DNA from: Cyprinodon diabolis
Taxonomy: Eukaryota; Chordata; Actinopteri; Cyprinodontiformes; Cyprinodontidae
Direction: 5' to 3'
Assembly: GCA_030533445.1 (NCBI GenBank)
Contig: CM060070.1
Span: forward strand, 22,983,501-23,047,500
Length of the DNA: 64,000 nt
Under the pieces are notes generated by a model, which was not told the DNA's origin, did not search any database, and saw nothing but the letters and a program-made list of their open reading frames with translations. The position numbers and the translations under genes are program-made. How positions within the stretch are numbered: position 1 is the first letter of the stretch; every line of letters begins with the position of its first letter. Shown here piece after piece: positions 36,716-47,688 of the stretch.

Positions 36716-38670
36716 CCAATAGAGTAGGATTCTTACAATACTTTGCTTTAATTCATTAAAAAAAACCTGAAGTGGTCGACCCTATGAAATCCCAACAGCC
36801 ATTAAAAATCCAATAACCTCCAATTTCCTTCTTCAGACCTTAAATACAATATCACTTGCCAACTTGGCTTTAAAGGAAAACTAAATTGCAATTGTACATT
36901 TGAACTTTTTAAGATTATCGAGTAGTATTTTTTCTCGCACTCTAGATGTGACACATGTAAGGCTTCTCGCCTGCAGTTATCTACACTTCTAACCATGCCA
37001 GTTTTGTCCTTAATTATAGGCACAAGAGGTATCAGGATAATAAGGCCCCAGGTAGCTGCTTATTGTCATGAACGCAGATACATATGGCACACAGTACAGC
37101 AATCTTTTTAGTAGCATACTGCACATGTTGATCTGAATCTCCTGCCCTCTTCCCAGACAATATGTTTTTAGCTTGGTTTATCACTTAGCAATACTTCCCA
37201 ATTTATAGGGGGTACTTTAGACAAAAAATATATAGGGCAAAGTAGTGTTGTTTCCAAAGGTCTGTTATATGATGAATCTCAGATACAGGGCACCCTCAAT
37301 GACCCTGGGAGTAATGTGGCAGACCTTTTTGGAGCTCTCCTCTCATTTTAAAAGCCAATAACAGTGTTTTATAGTGGATTTTACTGTAGCCACTGAGTTT
37401 ACTTTCAAGTTCTCTTCTCATATATTTATATTTTGCACTGCTGAGCTTTCATAGTCCAGATCAGACATACCTCTGCTTCTATCTGCTTTTACCTACATTT
37501 TAAATACCTGTTTAGCCATATGCTTGTTCTAGTCTAACCTTTTGTTCTTAGCCTTTGCAAATATGAGGCATGATCTAGTGCCTTCACGCAAATTATCCAC
37601 GGTACTATCATACACAGCAGAAACAGATTTAGTGTGAGAAGTGTGAGAATCATTGCAAAAAAAAATCTGCACAAATAACAGCTTAAATGTATCTTTAAAA
37701 AAACCTACAAGTCAGTTTAGCTTAGGGGCTATTTTTTATTTTATATGTCAACTTTAATAACTGGCATCTTTGAGACTGTTACTTGATCTGAAGCAGAACA
37801 CTCATTCAATATTTCTATTGATTTTACAGCATTGGCAGCACATACATCAGTAGTGCAATGTTTCAGGCAGGACTTTGTTTGCCATATTTCATTTATGTAG
37901 GTATGGATGTCTCCAAGAAAGAGCATCTGACTGGAAAATGTTTAACTATTAGCTGTACAGACTAAAACATGTTGAGCAAACAGACACTGTCTGTCAAACA
38001 TGCCTGGGTTCATACTTAAAATATAAAAAGAGGTAAAGTGATGTCTCTTTATCAAGGAGTTTATGCAAACAGTTATATTCAGATAATTTTTTTTCATTTT
38101 GAGAGTATACTACTATGGTATGGAAACATGCTATTAATGACTGCATGACTTACTACAGCTGCTATATGTCCTTCCACTATACTTATAGTAAGATCTGCAT
38201 TGGATTCCCAAGCTCCAGAGAAACAGTTAATACAAGAGTTCAGTTTTCCATGTCCTGTTAGAACATTTGAGTTTTTTGTAGATGAATATAGTATTTCTTA
38301 CAATAAGTTTTGCACAACCAGGGGTCATGCTTTGAAACCTTTTTCATTTCCCACATGCAGGCTAAGACAGTTGTTGAACAAAACACACATATAATTAGTT
38401 AACAAACAATCCACTGAAGCCAATATTACTAGAATTGGTCACCCCAGGCCATTTGCCTTTAGGTCTACTCTGTTGCACAAAGTATTGCTGAACAACAAAG
38501 CCCTCTGGCCACAGCTCCAGGTTATATACCCCACATACCACACTGACTTTAAAAGAGCTACATTTGATGTAGCCTGTACTTCACTTTCAAATATTTTATC
38601 TTTGATGTTCAAGAAATATTGCTTAGCCTGAACAGGGAATAAAAAAACATGGATGGTACACAAAAAAAAA
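36716..38670. other. Unassigned AT-rich stretch
   Basis: No gene or transposon recognised. Open frames at 36802-37023, 37741-37926, 38200-38394 and 38439-38663 are short and lack known domains. Confidence 0.4.
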
Positions 38671-38765
38671 TAATATATATATATATATATAATTTATATA
38701 TATTTATATATATATATATATATTATATATACTTATATATATAAATATATATATTTATTTAGTAA
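38671..38765. repeat. Interrupted (TA)n microsatellite
   Basis: TA repeats broken by TTT and CTT interruptions; largely self-complementary. Confidence 0.9.
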
Positions 38766-38900
38766 TTCATATTCATGTATTTAGTTATTCAAATACCACG
38801 AAATTTTAAAAAAGCAATAATAAATACAAGTTTACTGAATGATAATTTAGTATAATGAAATTTTTTTTTTTTTTTTTGTCAACAACGTCTTTTAACTGGC

Positions 38901-39464
38901 ACACGCAAGTACGAGCACATTTCACCTATTTTAGCTTCACTCCACTGGCTGCCCATCCATTTTAGGATTCATTTTAAAATTCTTTTATTTACTTTTAAAG
39001 CCTTGAATGGCCTTGCCCCAATTTACCTCTCTGAGCTTCTGCACCCCTACACTCCCAGCCGATCTCTCAGGTCAGCTGATCAGCTGCTCCTGACGGTGCC
39101 AAAAGCAAGGCTTAAGCTCAGAGGGGATCGAGCGTTTTCTGTTGCAGCTCCAAAACTCTGGAATGCATTGCCGCTGCACATTAGACAGGCCACCTCTCTG
39201 TCTCATTTTAAAACTCTTCTTAAAACCCACCTCTTTTCTTTGGCTTTTAACACCATGTAGAGTGTTGATTTTATGTACACATGTTGATTTTATGTATACA
39301 CATGCATATTTTTATCCTGTGCGGGCAGTGCTTTTATTTTATTTTATTTTATTTTATTTACTTTTATTTATTTTAGTTATTTTATCTTTTTGTGCAGCAC
39401 TTTGGAAAACTTGTGTTTATTTAAACCGTGCTATATAAATAAAGTGGATTGGATTGGATTGGAT
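38901..39464 (+). pseudogene. L2/CR1-like LINE: ORF2 C-terminus, 3' UTR and pentamer tail
   Basis: An uninterrupted plus-strand frame from 38901 to the stop at 39258-39260 encodes about 119 residues. It includes RKYEHISPILASLHWLP, then FKALNGLAPIYLSELL, PSRSLRSADQ, and GDRAFSVAAPKLWNALPL. This is the post-reverse-transcriptase C-terminal region of L2/CR1-group LINEs of fish. A 180 bp 3' UTR follows with AATAAA at 39438-39443, then about four GGATT pentamers (39445-39464), the usual tail. All catalytic domains are missing through 5' truncation, but the remaining frame is intact, so the insertion is younger than the other LINE remnants here. A T run lies just before it. Confidence 0.85.
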
Positions 39465-39467
39465 AAT

Positions 39468-39800
39468 CCAGTTTCAATTCAGTTTATTTATAAAAAGCCA
39501 ATTCAGAACACATGTCATCTCAAGGCCCTTTACAGTCCGACAAATCATACAGTGAAATTTAATCAAAGTTTTCTATCTAAGGAAAACCAGTTGATTGCAT
39601 CGACTCATTGACTCGAATGCAATCCCTCACACAAAGCATGCTTGTGGCGACAGTGGAGAGGAAAAACTCCCATTTAACAGGAAGAAACCTCCAGCAGAAC
39701 CAGGCTCAGTGTGAGCGGCCATCTGCCGAAGCCGACTGGGGTTCAAGGAGACTGAAGCAGAGATACAAAAAGAAGCTGTAAAAGACGTCCCCCGATCAAA
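39468..39800 (+). repeat. Shared interspersed repeat B, copy 1
   Basis: The run from TTCAATTCAGTTTATTTATA through CACATGTCATCTCAAGG, GGAAAACCAGTTGATTGCAT, GCGACAGTGGAGAGGAAAAA and ACCTCCAGCAGAACCAG matches 45398-45715 in the same orientation. It is one of the most widespread fish repeats, though I cannot name its family with confidence. It begins within a few bases of the LINE tail at 39464. Confidence 0.8.
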
Positions 39801-39867
39801 TACTGATTTAAATTTTTTTTTTTTAAAGATAATTCCGAGAAAGAAAAAAAGTCCCAGACAAATGAAA

Positions 39868-40020
39868 ATACCTTGATCATAATCAGTGAACAAACATACC
39901 TGTTAACGATGCTGAAGTCTTACACCTGATGTCAGCAAAATGTTGCTCAACACAATTTGTGTTCAGGAGCTCAATCAGGCTTGTTTCCTTTTTTCATTTA
40001 TTTTTTTATTAATATATACA
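39868..40020 (+). repeat. Shared interspersed repeat A, copy 2
   Basis: This is the counterpart of 35514-35700: AATCAGTGAACAAACATACC, TGCTGAAGTCTT, GTTCAGGAGCTCAAT and TTATTAATATATACA occur in the same order. Confidence 0.7.
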
Positions 40021-40114
40021 TATGCATATGGATATACACTACTCTAACTATCTACTTAGGGATTAACAATAATTGACTATCAATTTCACATGCTGTTCTG
40101 CAAATGGAATAGAC

Positions 40115-40200
40115 CATTCCTTCTCAACCTTGGGGTCCCGACCCCAACTGAGTTAGTGAGATGATGTTTGGGGGTCGCCAAATCATTTGATACGCAGATT
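40115..40200. mobile_element. hAT-like miniature element fragment
   Basis: TTCTCAACCTTGGGGTCCCG followed by GGGGGTCGCCAAATCATTTG is the opening of a known type of short fish DNA-transposon repeat. The other end was not found, so it is probably truncated. Confidence 0.5.
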
Positions 40201-40624
40201 TATATGCAGACTGTTTATATTTATCTATATAATTGTGTGTATATATTTGTGTGTGTGTGTGTGTTTGTGTGTGCGGTAATGTTGGATAAAAAACAGAAGT
40301 TTAACAGGAAGGTTACTTAAATTTAAGGGCAATTAGAGGGAGAGAGGTAGGAAAGATAAGTTTTACTTCTTCATGCCCCCTTTTCAGACAATTTCCATTA
40401 ATCGAAGTCAGTTCTCTGGCTGTGTATACCGACAGATTTATTTGGTAGTGGTTTTGTTTCTATTTATGTTCAGATGAATTTGAATTTCAGGTGAGTTTGG
40501 TTTGGTTTGATTTTAACTTGTTTCTTTTGTGCATATTTGGTTGATTTATTTATTGTTGTTTGTCAAAAGTTTCTGAAATTGTCTGAAATAAATTCCTTTC
40601 TTTTAATTTCATTTCTGATTTAAT

Positions 40625-40758
40625 GTATCTTCTGCCCGGGGACTAGAAGATCTGCCCAGGGAAAACAGATGAAAAATAGCCTTTTGGCTAATTCTGGTGC
40701 ATTTGCAGGAATGCTTTTTAATGTACATTGTCCCTGTCAAATAAATAAATAAATAAAT
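40625..40758 (+). pseudogene. LINE 3' UTR tail with (AAAT)n
   Basis: GCCCGGGGACTAGAAGATC, then GAAAATAGCC, TTTTGGCTAATTCTGG and GTCCCTGTCAAATAAATAAA form the non-coding 3' end typical of a fish LINE family. It ends in AAAT repeats (40739-40757) overlapping an AATAAA signal. No coding part remains. Confidence 0.55.
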
Positions 40759-42188
40759 TCAAAATTAGAAGGACAGAGAGCGGTAGGCATCAAACTGCCT
40801 TTTTATTACTCAAAACAATTTACTGTCGGCCTTAACAAGGCTTCTCCTATCTCTTTCAGGAGGGGGCAAGAAAAGGTTTGAGGGCCTGCTCTTCGGAAGT
40901 AGCCCCCACATGTGAAGTTTCTGCATTGTATGATTCACAGGGAAGCTGGAAGGGGTCTTGAGCCAGAGCTTGTTGATATTCTTCAAACATCTGTTAGGAT
41001 TGTTAATTTCTTTAATTCCCGGCCACTGCAAAGCTCTGTCATGAAATGGAGTCAGACCATGAAGCACTTCTCTTTCAAACTGAGGTCATGGCAAAGTTTT
41101 TCCTTATTAATGTATATTCATGAACAGCTTACACTGTTAATATATGAGAGTATAACTTACAGCAGCCCACATTATTGATAAAATTTGATGTCGTTAATAT
41201 AAGCTGTCACTGATTGATAATTAAATAAAATATTCTATACATTTAAGAATAATATCACTGGTTACATACCATAATTTGCTAATTTTAGACTTATGCCAAA
41301 AGTATTTGTGAAATTACCTTGGTAATTTCATGGTAGTAAAGACCAGGTTTGTTTCAATACATAAAATAAGATCCCTGGAATAAATGTACAGTAGTTAACT
41401 TGATGTAACCAAAAGTTTTATAATTTATTTGATTTACTCTGTCAGATCCAAATCTTTTTAAACATCTGTATCCAGAAGCTGCAACTGCTTCTGCCATTTT
41501 TTTCATAAACCTCAGTTCCTGATTTACAGTAAAACTTTGCAGCTATGACATTTCTAAATTCACCTTTGATCCAAATGCTTGTTCGATGCTAATCTAACCA
41601 TTTTTGCATATGTGTCAAATAAAACACTTTAGAACAGGGTTTGTTGTCAGATTCAGCTCTCCAAACTAATCTACAGTAGATTTCCAATCCCACCTTTGTC
41701 AAAGGGTTGTGTGACTTAAAATAGATATTCCTCAAAGAAAAGTATCAGCTAAATTACCAATAAATCTTTACAGTAAGATCAAGCCTTGTGCTTAGCTGCT
41801 AATAAATCCTTAATCAATGATGAAATATGAGCTAAATACCTGTTAATTCTTTAAATAAAATTGTAGTACTTTGATAACTAAAGAAAAGCATTGTTTGAAA
41901 CCACAGGTTGTGCATCTCATGTTTTCCCTTGCACCTTGCTAGCATATCATCCAGTGTAGAGTGCATTACAAATGTATTCAAACCATGGTTTAATAGACAA
42001 AACCAAACACTTTAGTGTAGTCTATTTATGTGTCACGTAATGGAATCACACAATATACCTGAATGCTGTACAGAATTGAAATAATTCATGATTTTTTTTT
42101 AATTTTTACAACTTAAAGTAAGGGGAATAGTGGTACTGTCACTTCCTTAATCTTATTTAACCTAAAAACCCTAAATAAAATTGTCTAC
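40759..42188. other. Unassigned AT-rich stretch
   Basis: No gene or transposon recognised. Confidence 0.4.
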
Positions 42189-42448
42189 AGAAATTGCCTT
42201 ATTGTTGACATCAATATTGATGTCAATATCTTGACATCAATGGGTGGGGAGGGTGGAAATGAGGGCAAGGGCTGGGGAGTGTTAATATGGGTGGGGAGGA
42301 AGGGTGTTCTACTTCTGATGACACCAATCTGTATACACTGTACAAAATTTTGACTACCTGTGGTTGGTGCACATGTTCCTCCTCTAATGTACAAAATGTG
42401 AAAAACAATAAAAAATTGATCACAAAAAAGAAATTGCCTTATTGTTGA
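42189..42448 (+). mobile_element. LINE 3' end insertion with 20 bp target-site duplication
   Basis: The 20-mer AGAAATTGCCTTATTGTTGA is present at 42189-42208 and again at 42429-42448, bracketing a 220 bp insert. The insert ends with AATAAAAAATTGATCAC followed by an A tract, so it is the poly(A) end of a retrotransposed RNA copied by target-primed reverse transcription. The G-rich first half (GGGTGGGGAGG type) resembles a LINE 3' UTR, but no coding region is present to name the family. The first bases form a palindrome with the target sequence (see findings). Confidence 0.85.
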
Positions 42449-45397
42449 AGTTCATCTGCATGCAATTTAATCTCAATATAAATACATCTGTTAAGTACTT
42501 AACATTTTGACATTTTTGACATTTTGATGTGTTGCACTGGTATTTGATTTATGCCTCAGAGGTTTGTTAGTTTGTGAAAAAAAATATATGATATGGTCCT
42601 AAAAGTACAGCAGAAATAGCAGGGATTAAGTTGTAGTAAAGCTGATGAGGCTAAAATTAAAGTTTACAATAAATCTACTTTAAGTATCTAAATACCTAAA
42701 TATACCTAAAAGCACCTAAATAGGCTAGACATATAGAAGGGACACTTTATCCTGTAGTGCACTTTACCAACCTGCATTAAACAGCCGCTGTTAGTAGAAA
42801 GCTGTAAAAAGTTATATTTAGGGTTTGGCATAAAGTAAGTTTGGGACACAACAAACAGGTGGAAAACAGTGTTCTTGTCAGATGATTATAGAATTTATCC
42901 TTTTTTCCTACTTTTAAAACCAATGTGTGAATGGAAGGTTACCCTGCATGATCTTTAACACAATGTGGTGTGCTTTCTTCATCAAAAAAAAGATAAGTCA
43001 GCTGCCCCTAAGTAGCTTGATATAAAAGATTTACTGTTTTGTGAGAGTGGCTACAGCTTATATGAAACCAGATGAAAGAAAATCCAAAGCACAAGACACA
43101 CTGGATCTGATTCGGTATCAGATGGTGAAGTTAACTGAGCTGGGCAGACAACTATGTCTGTATATATGGACCAAGGTGGAATGCTGGTCTTTTTTGATTG
43201 GACCTATGCAGGACTTTAGTAAGTATGTCAGCTAGTAAAACCTACAAAAAGAGAGACTCAATGACAAGGTAAGAAATATGCTTTAGGGAAAAAGTTAAAT
43301 CTTATATGAGCTTTTCAAGGAGCAAGTGTTTCGCATTTACTGCCTGCCTCTTTTATGCTGGGGGTATTTCTGGTACATACGCTTGTTTGAAAATTCCAGA
43401 GCCCAGTAGTTAGTAGAAAGACCCTATATGCAGCCTGTGTCAGAAAAAAAATTATGGATAAGATCATGCAGGATTAGACATAAACTGTGTCTTTGCGTTT
43501 AAAGTGAAAAAGACCTACACTTCAGCTTGAGGTTGGTCTCTAAGAATGATAATATCCATAAAAATAAAGTCTCAGTTAAATATAATAATTTATTTTAACC
43601 ATATTCACTGTGAGAATAGACCAGACATTTTTCAAAGACTTACCTTCCATTTCACAATTGATCATTAAATTCTGATAGAGTATGTTCTAATTTGTAAAAA
43701 GTAAAAGGCTCAAGGGTTTATATGCATTTGCCAGGTACTGAATCTAAAAAATCCATCGTTAGAAGATAAGAAAAGGCAGATCACAACAATACCTTAAAAA
43801 ATGAGTTTTATTAGACCTTAACTGATAAAGTTATTCACAAAAGTTTAAGCCACGTCCCAAAATGTGCACCGATTTAGTTTATGTTGCTTCTCAAATCTGA
43901 TGTTTCAGCTATTTTTTCTCCCTGTTTTCTCATTGTATTTACCTTTTCCTCCATCTCCACTCCCAATAAGCATCCAGGGACATCCACTGTGCATTTCTAA
44001 ACGGCCAGTCTGCGGGGGGATAGTTTGTTTTACCATCCCAGCAGGAGGGCTGATGAGAGTCAAACAGGGTCAAGGCAGGCTGAGACTTCATTGCAATACT
44101 TTGACAGAGGGGCGTAGCCTTTTCAGACCCCACAGATTGCTGGTTCAATAACAGCACAGAGCACCACTCTCTGGGAGTTCCTGTACCCTTTATAGAGGAC
44201 AGCTTTAATCAACCATGGTTGAGTTGTTTGTACAGTGGTCTTAAAGGAGTAGTAAGTCATTTCTTGTCTCTAGACGGAAGTTTTTCATTTAGTTGCGTGG
44301 GGATTGCAGAAGGCCATAAAAGTTTCTCACAGCGACCAGAAGAAGGCAAGCTGCACCTGAAAATTTATCAATATTACTTTTAATTTTGAGTTGTAAGTAA
44401 AACTTCCTGGTTTCATATAGAGAATAACAGCAGTCAAAGTGGGAGCTTATTAAAAATTCAGGCAGCACAAAACTTTAGCATCGCTGTAGTTACTTTTCTT
44501 TGTGTTGGAATGTATTGAGGCCAGAATTTTTAACCATTTTGGTCGTCATCTTATGCAGTGATGGCCCGCCTCTAGGGGATGCAAGTAGTTCTTAGCAGAT
44601 GTGAGCAGCTGGGCTATGTAGAAGGACTACTTAAAGAGGCCTTACAGGTGCAGTAATGAGCAGGTTTTTAAAATCCCCCTGCCGCCTCTCTTCTGATCAG
44701 CCTCGGGGCTATTTTTACCAACCCCTGCGGGCCCCTCTGTCTCATCCACTTTCAGTTGCTCATGGAGGGCACATTGTTTTCATAGAACCACACACTTTTA
44801 GTGTCACAGAACACACATTCAGTACATGCAAATTCAGTGAAAACACTTATAATCACGCATTAAAAATCAAAGGTAAGTGAGTAGTGTTTCTGTACTTTCT
44901 TAATTTAGATGTAATCTTTCCAGTTTTATGTGTGAGAAAGTCAGATACAGCAACCATGACTTTAAAATATGTCCTTGTGTTAAATTGAGCAGAGTGTGTT
45001 ACAAGAGGCTCTTTCCTTTTTTGGAAATAAAACAATAGTATATTTTACACAGAGGATTAAAAAAAATACCATAAGCCTACAATTGTTATTGAAATTAGGA
45101 CTCTTTTATCATATTTTATCTATAGGTGTAAAAGTCAATATACAAAATTCAAAAATAATCAAAGTTCAGTTTTGATTTTTTGATAAAAATTACTTAATAT
45201 GAATATTGTTAGGTATAAATTATGAGGCCATGTGATCCTAGGACCATATCCCAATTAATACAATGAGGAAAAACTGGGCTGACATTAGTGAACATGTTTA
45301 TTTCTATTTGTTGCTGTTGCTATGTTAGTTTTAGAAGAGATAGGCAAGGAGTTTGCCATGTAGTTGTTTGGACATAACAGCAATAATAATATAAATT
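42449..45397. other. Unassigned stretch
   Basis: No gene or transposon recognised in 2.9 kb. Open frames at 43041-43235, 43864-44151 and 44656-44880 have no recognisable domains. The area around 44520-44770 is GC-richer. Confidence 0.35.
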
Positions 45398-45715
45398 CCA
45401 TTCAATTCAGTTTATTCACCAATTCACAACACATGTGATCTCAAGGCACTTTACAATTCAACCAGATCATACAGTAAAATGATTCAAAGTTTTCTGTCTA
45501 AGGAAAACCAGTTGATTGCATCAAATCATTGACTTGAAGGCAATCCCTCACACCAGGCATGCTTGTTGCGACAGTGGAGAGAAAAACCTCACTTTTAACA
45601 GGAAGCAAACCTCCAGCACAACCAGACTCAGTGTAAGCAGCCATCTGCCGAGTTCAAGGAGAAAGAAACAGACATAGCAAAAATAAGCAGGGATACAAAA
45701 GGCAACTGTAAACCA
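45398..45715 (+). repeat. Shared interspersed repeat B, copy 2
   Basis: Matches 39468-39800: CACATGTGATCTCAAGG, GGAAAACCAGTTGATTGCAT, TTGCGACAGTGGAGAG, GCCATCTGCCG. Same orientation as copy 1. Confidence 0.8.
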
Positions 45716-46083
45716 GCTCCACAGGCGGCACCATCCAGTAAACGCACAACCAGGCAGATGAACTCTGAGCCAGCTCTCATGTCAGAGGATGAAGAGAGCA
45801 CATCCAGCCTGTCACAATCAGAGAAACAGGACACTGGAAAAACAGGCCAATCTCCAAACGTCTATAAACAAAGGTGTTAATGGCAGCAGCACAGCTGATA
45901 TTTCTCTCCAGCCAAACAGAAACTATCAGATGTCATTATTGGCCCAAATATTTACATCACTTCATTATAATATGTTATCATTATCTGAAGTTAACTGTGG
46001 AGCTGCCCAGCATATAAACATGAGAATTCCCAATGAAGAAAATCTAAACAAAAACATGTCAATGTTAAATATGAGACACATGT
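45716..46083. other. Unassigned stretch
   Basis: An open frame at 45789-46142 (+) runs through it but has no recognisable domain. Confidence 0.35.
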
Positions 46084-46591
46084 GTCAAGGCTCAGAACAG
46101 AAGCCAGTATTCAAGACAGACAGACAGTTAGATCAAAAATAGGTTTATTTAGAGTAATGGATCTTCAGTGAACAGCAAGGGTGTCTAAGGCAGGCAGGCT
46201 GGTCTTATAGTTCAATCCGTGCCTAGAGGACGAGGTTGGTTCTAGCCAGTCGGCTGCCGACAAGACGCTCAGGTGCTCAGGACTCCGGGCCAAGAGATCA
46301 GAGATCCGAAGAAGTACCGAAGGGAAATCCAGGACTGTGTCAGGAATCCGTTCCAGGTTCAGTAAGCAAGCAGAATCCTGCAGGAGTCCAAAGACAGGTC
46401 AGGGAAACAGATCAGAACAGGGACAGACAGACTCAGAGGTCCAAAGGCAGCACGGTTCAGGATCAGGTAATCAGAAACATTCAGGAACACTAGAGAACTC
46501 TCACCAAAGGCTCAAATTATCTGGCAGTGATGACTGGAAGAAAGCAGGTTAAATAGAAGCTGAAGAAGGTGATACACATGCTGTCAATGAC
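46084..46591 (-). mobile_element. Antisense Gypsy-type LTR
   Basis: On the plus strand it starts TGTCAAGGCTC and ends near AATGACA. Read on the minus strand it has a TATTTAA box near 46553 and AATAAA at 46149-46144, about 60 bp before its end, which is LTR architecture. It shares order and wording with the truncated copy at 34378-34795. No clear 5 bp duplication was found, and no internal retrotransposon sequence is adjacent. Confidence 0.6.
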
Positions 46592-46704
46592 AGCCTGTGT
46601 TTTCAGTTTTGAGTGTTTTGAGCGATGAGATTGTGATGTGTTGCACTGGTATTCAAATTTTTTATTTATTAGTTATTTTTCAGTGACTTTTAAGTGTTTT
46701 AACA

Positions 46705-47680
46705 TAGGGCTGGGCGAAATAGAAAAAAAGCTTATCGATAAAAAAAAATGCATATTGATCGATATCGATAATTATTGAAAAGATTTGAAACCATATTTTC
46801 TGTGCAGCTCTGCCTGGACATTTTATGATATTGCTAAATGATTTAATTTTAATAAAGAACACAAACACAGACTTCCAATTAAATATTTATTTAACCAACT
46901 TTTTTAACCATAACAAAATTGTTTTAAAGAAAAATAACTTAAGAGACCTGAGTTATGTTATTAAATACTGACAAAGAATGAACTAAAGTGACCAGAAAAG
47001 TGACCAAAAGAAATATAACAAATAAATAAATGGACCCCCCCGCATTCTTCTAAGCTTAGTTTCCTGCTTTAACCTGAGTTAATACTTTGAAGTTGCTGGC
47101 CCTCAGCATTTTTCTCTCAATTGTTAGAACTACGTGGGAAACTGTCCAGAACTGAAAATATATATATATATTTTCCCGAAATTCCCGAAGATTCCTTGGA
47201 GGCGATGCAGAGCCGCCCCGGGGCCTACACAGCTCGTACTCCTGCGGGTGTGAGCGGCTGAGATGATAAAAAAAAAAAGTTGGCTGTGTTATCAGACTTC
47301 GTTTTCACTGGTTCCCGACACATTTTACAGATGACTGTGGTTTGTTTTTTGTCCGACTTCCCATGACCGAAATACTGCCAAACTGGCGAACTACAAAAAC
47401 CCTTCTTTGAAACAATTTCCTCCGCCTCTCCTTGCTGCGACATCTGCATGTGCTCTGTGTTGTGGTTTGAGAGGGCGGCGCTTGGTGACGGCGTGCCTGG
47501 GTCCGCGATTGTGATTGGTTGGGAGGAAGCAGTGACTAGCATAAACCTACATGCTAGGCTACAATGAGAAGGAAGGAAAACTGCGTTTCTTTATTGAACT
47601 TTTATCGACGCTCTTTTTTTCTATTGCGCCACACGTCTATCGATCGATATATATCGTTATTGAATTATCGCCCAGCCCTA
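46705..47680 (-). mobile_element. hAT element remnant with BED zinc finger
   Basis: The ends are inverted repeats, TAGGGCTGGGCGA at 46705 and its complement at 47668-47680, each followed inward by ATCGAT-rich sequence. Flanks are TTTTAACA (46697-46704) and TTTTAATA (47681-47688), a 7 of 8 match to an 8 bp hAT duplication. The minus-strand coding start near 47542 belongs to a BED-finger protein, and the rest of the transposase is deleted, so this is a non-autonomous deletion derivative. Confidence 0.85.
47225..47542 (-). pseudogene. hAT transposase N-terminus: BED-type zinc finger
   Basis: A 105-codon frame contains SSPVWQYFGHGKSDKK followed by TTVICKMCREPVKTK and NTANFF. It has the conserved Trp and Phe, the Cys-x2-Cys pair and the Asn-rich turn of a BED finger, which in hAT transposases binds the element ends. 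The His pair that should follow is lost where the frame slips in a run of A (about 47262-47272 on the plus strand). The catalytic RNase H fold and the C-terminal dimerisation domain are absent from the element. Context inside matching inverted repeats makes the assignment strong. Confidence 0.8.
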
Positions 47681-47688
47681 TTTTAATA

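Noticed and set aside
45789..46142. 117-codon plus-strand frame
   Set aside because: No domain seen, flanked by a repeat and an LTR. Probably chance in retroelement-derived sequence.
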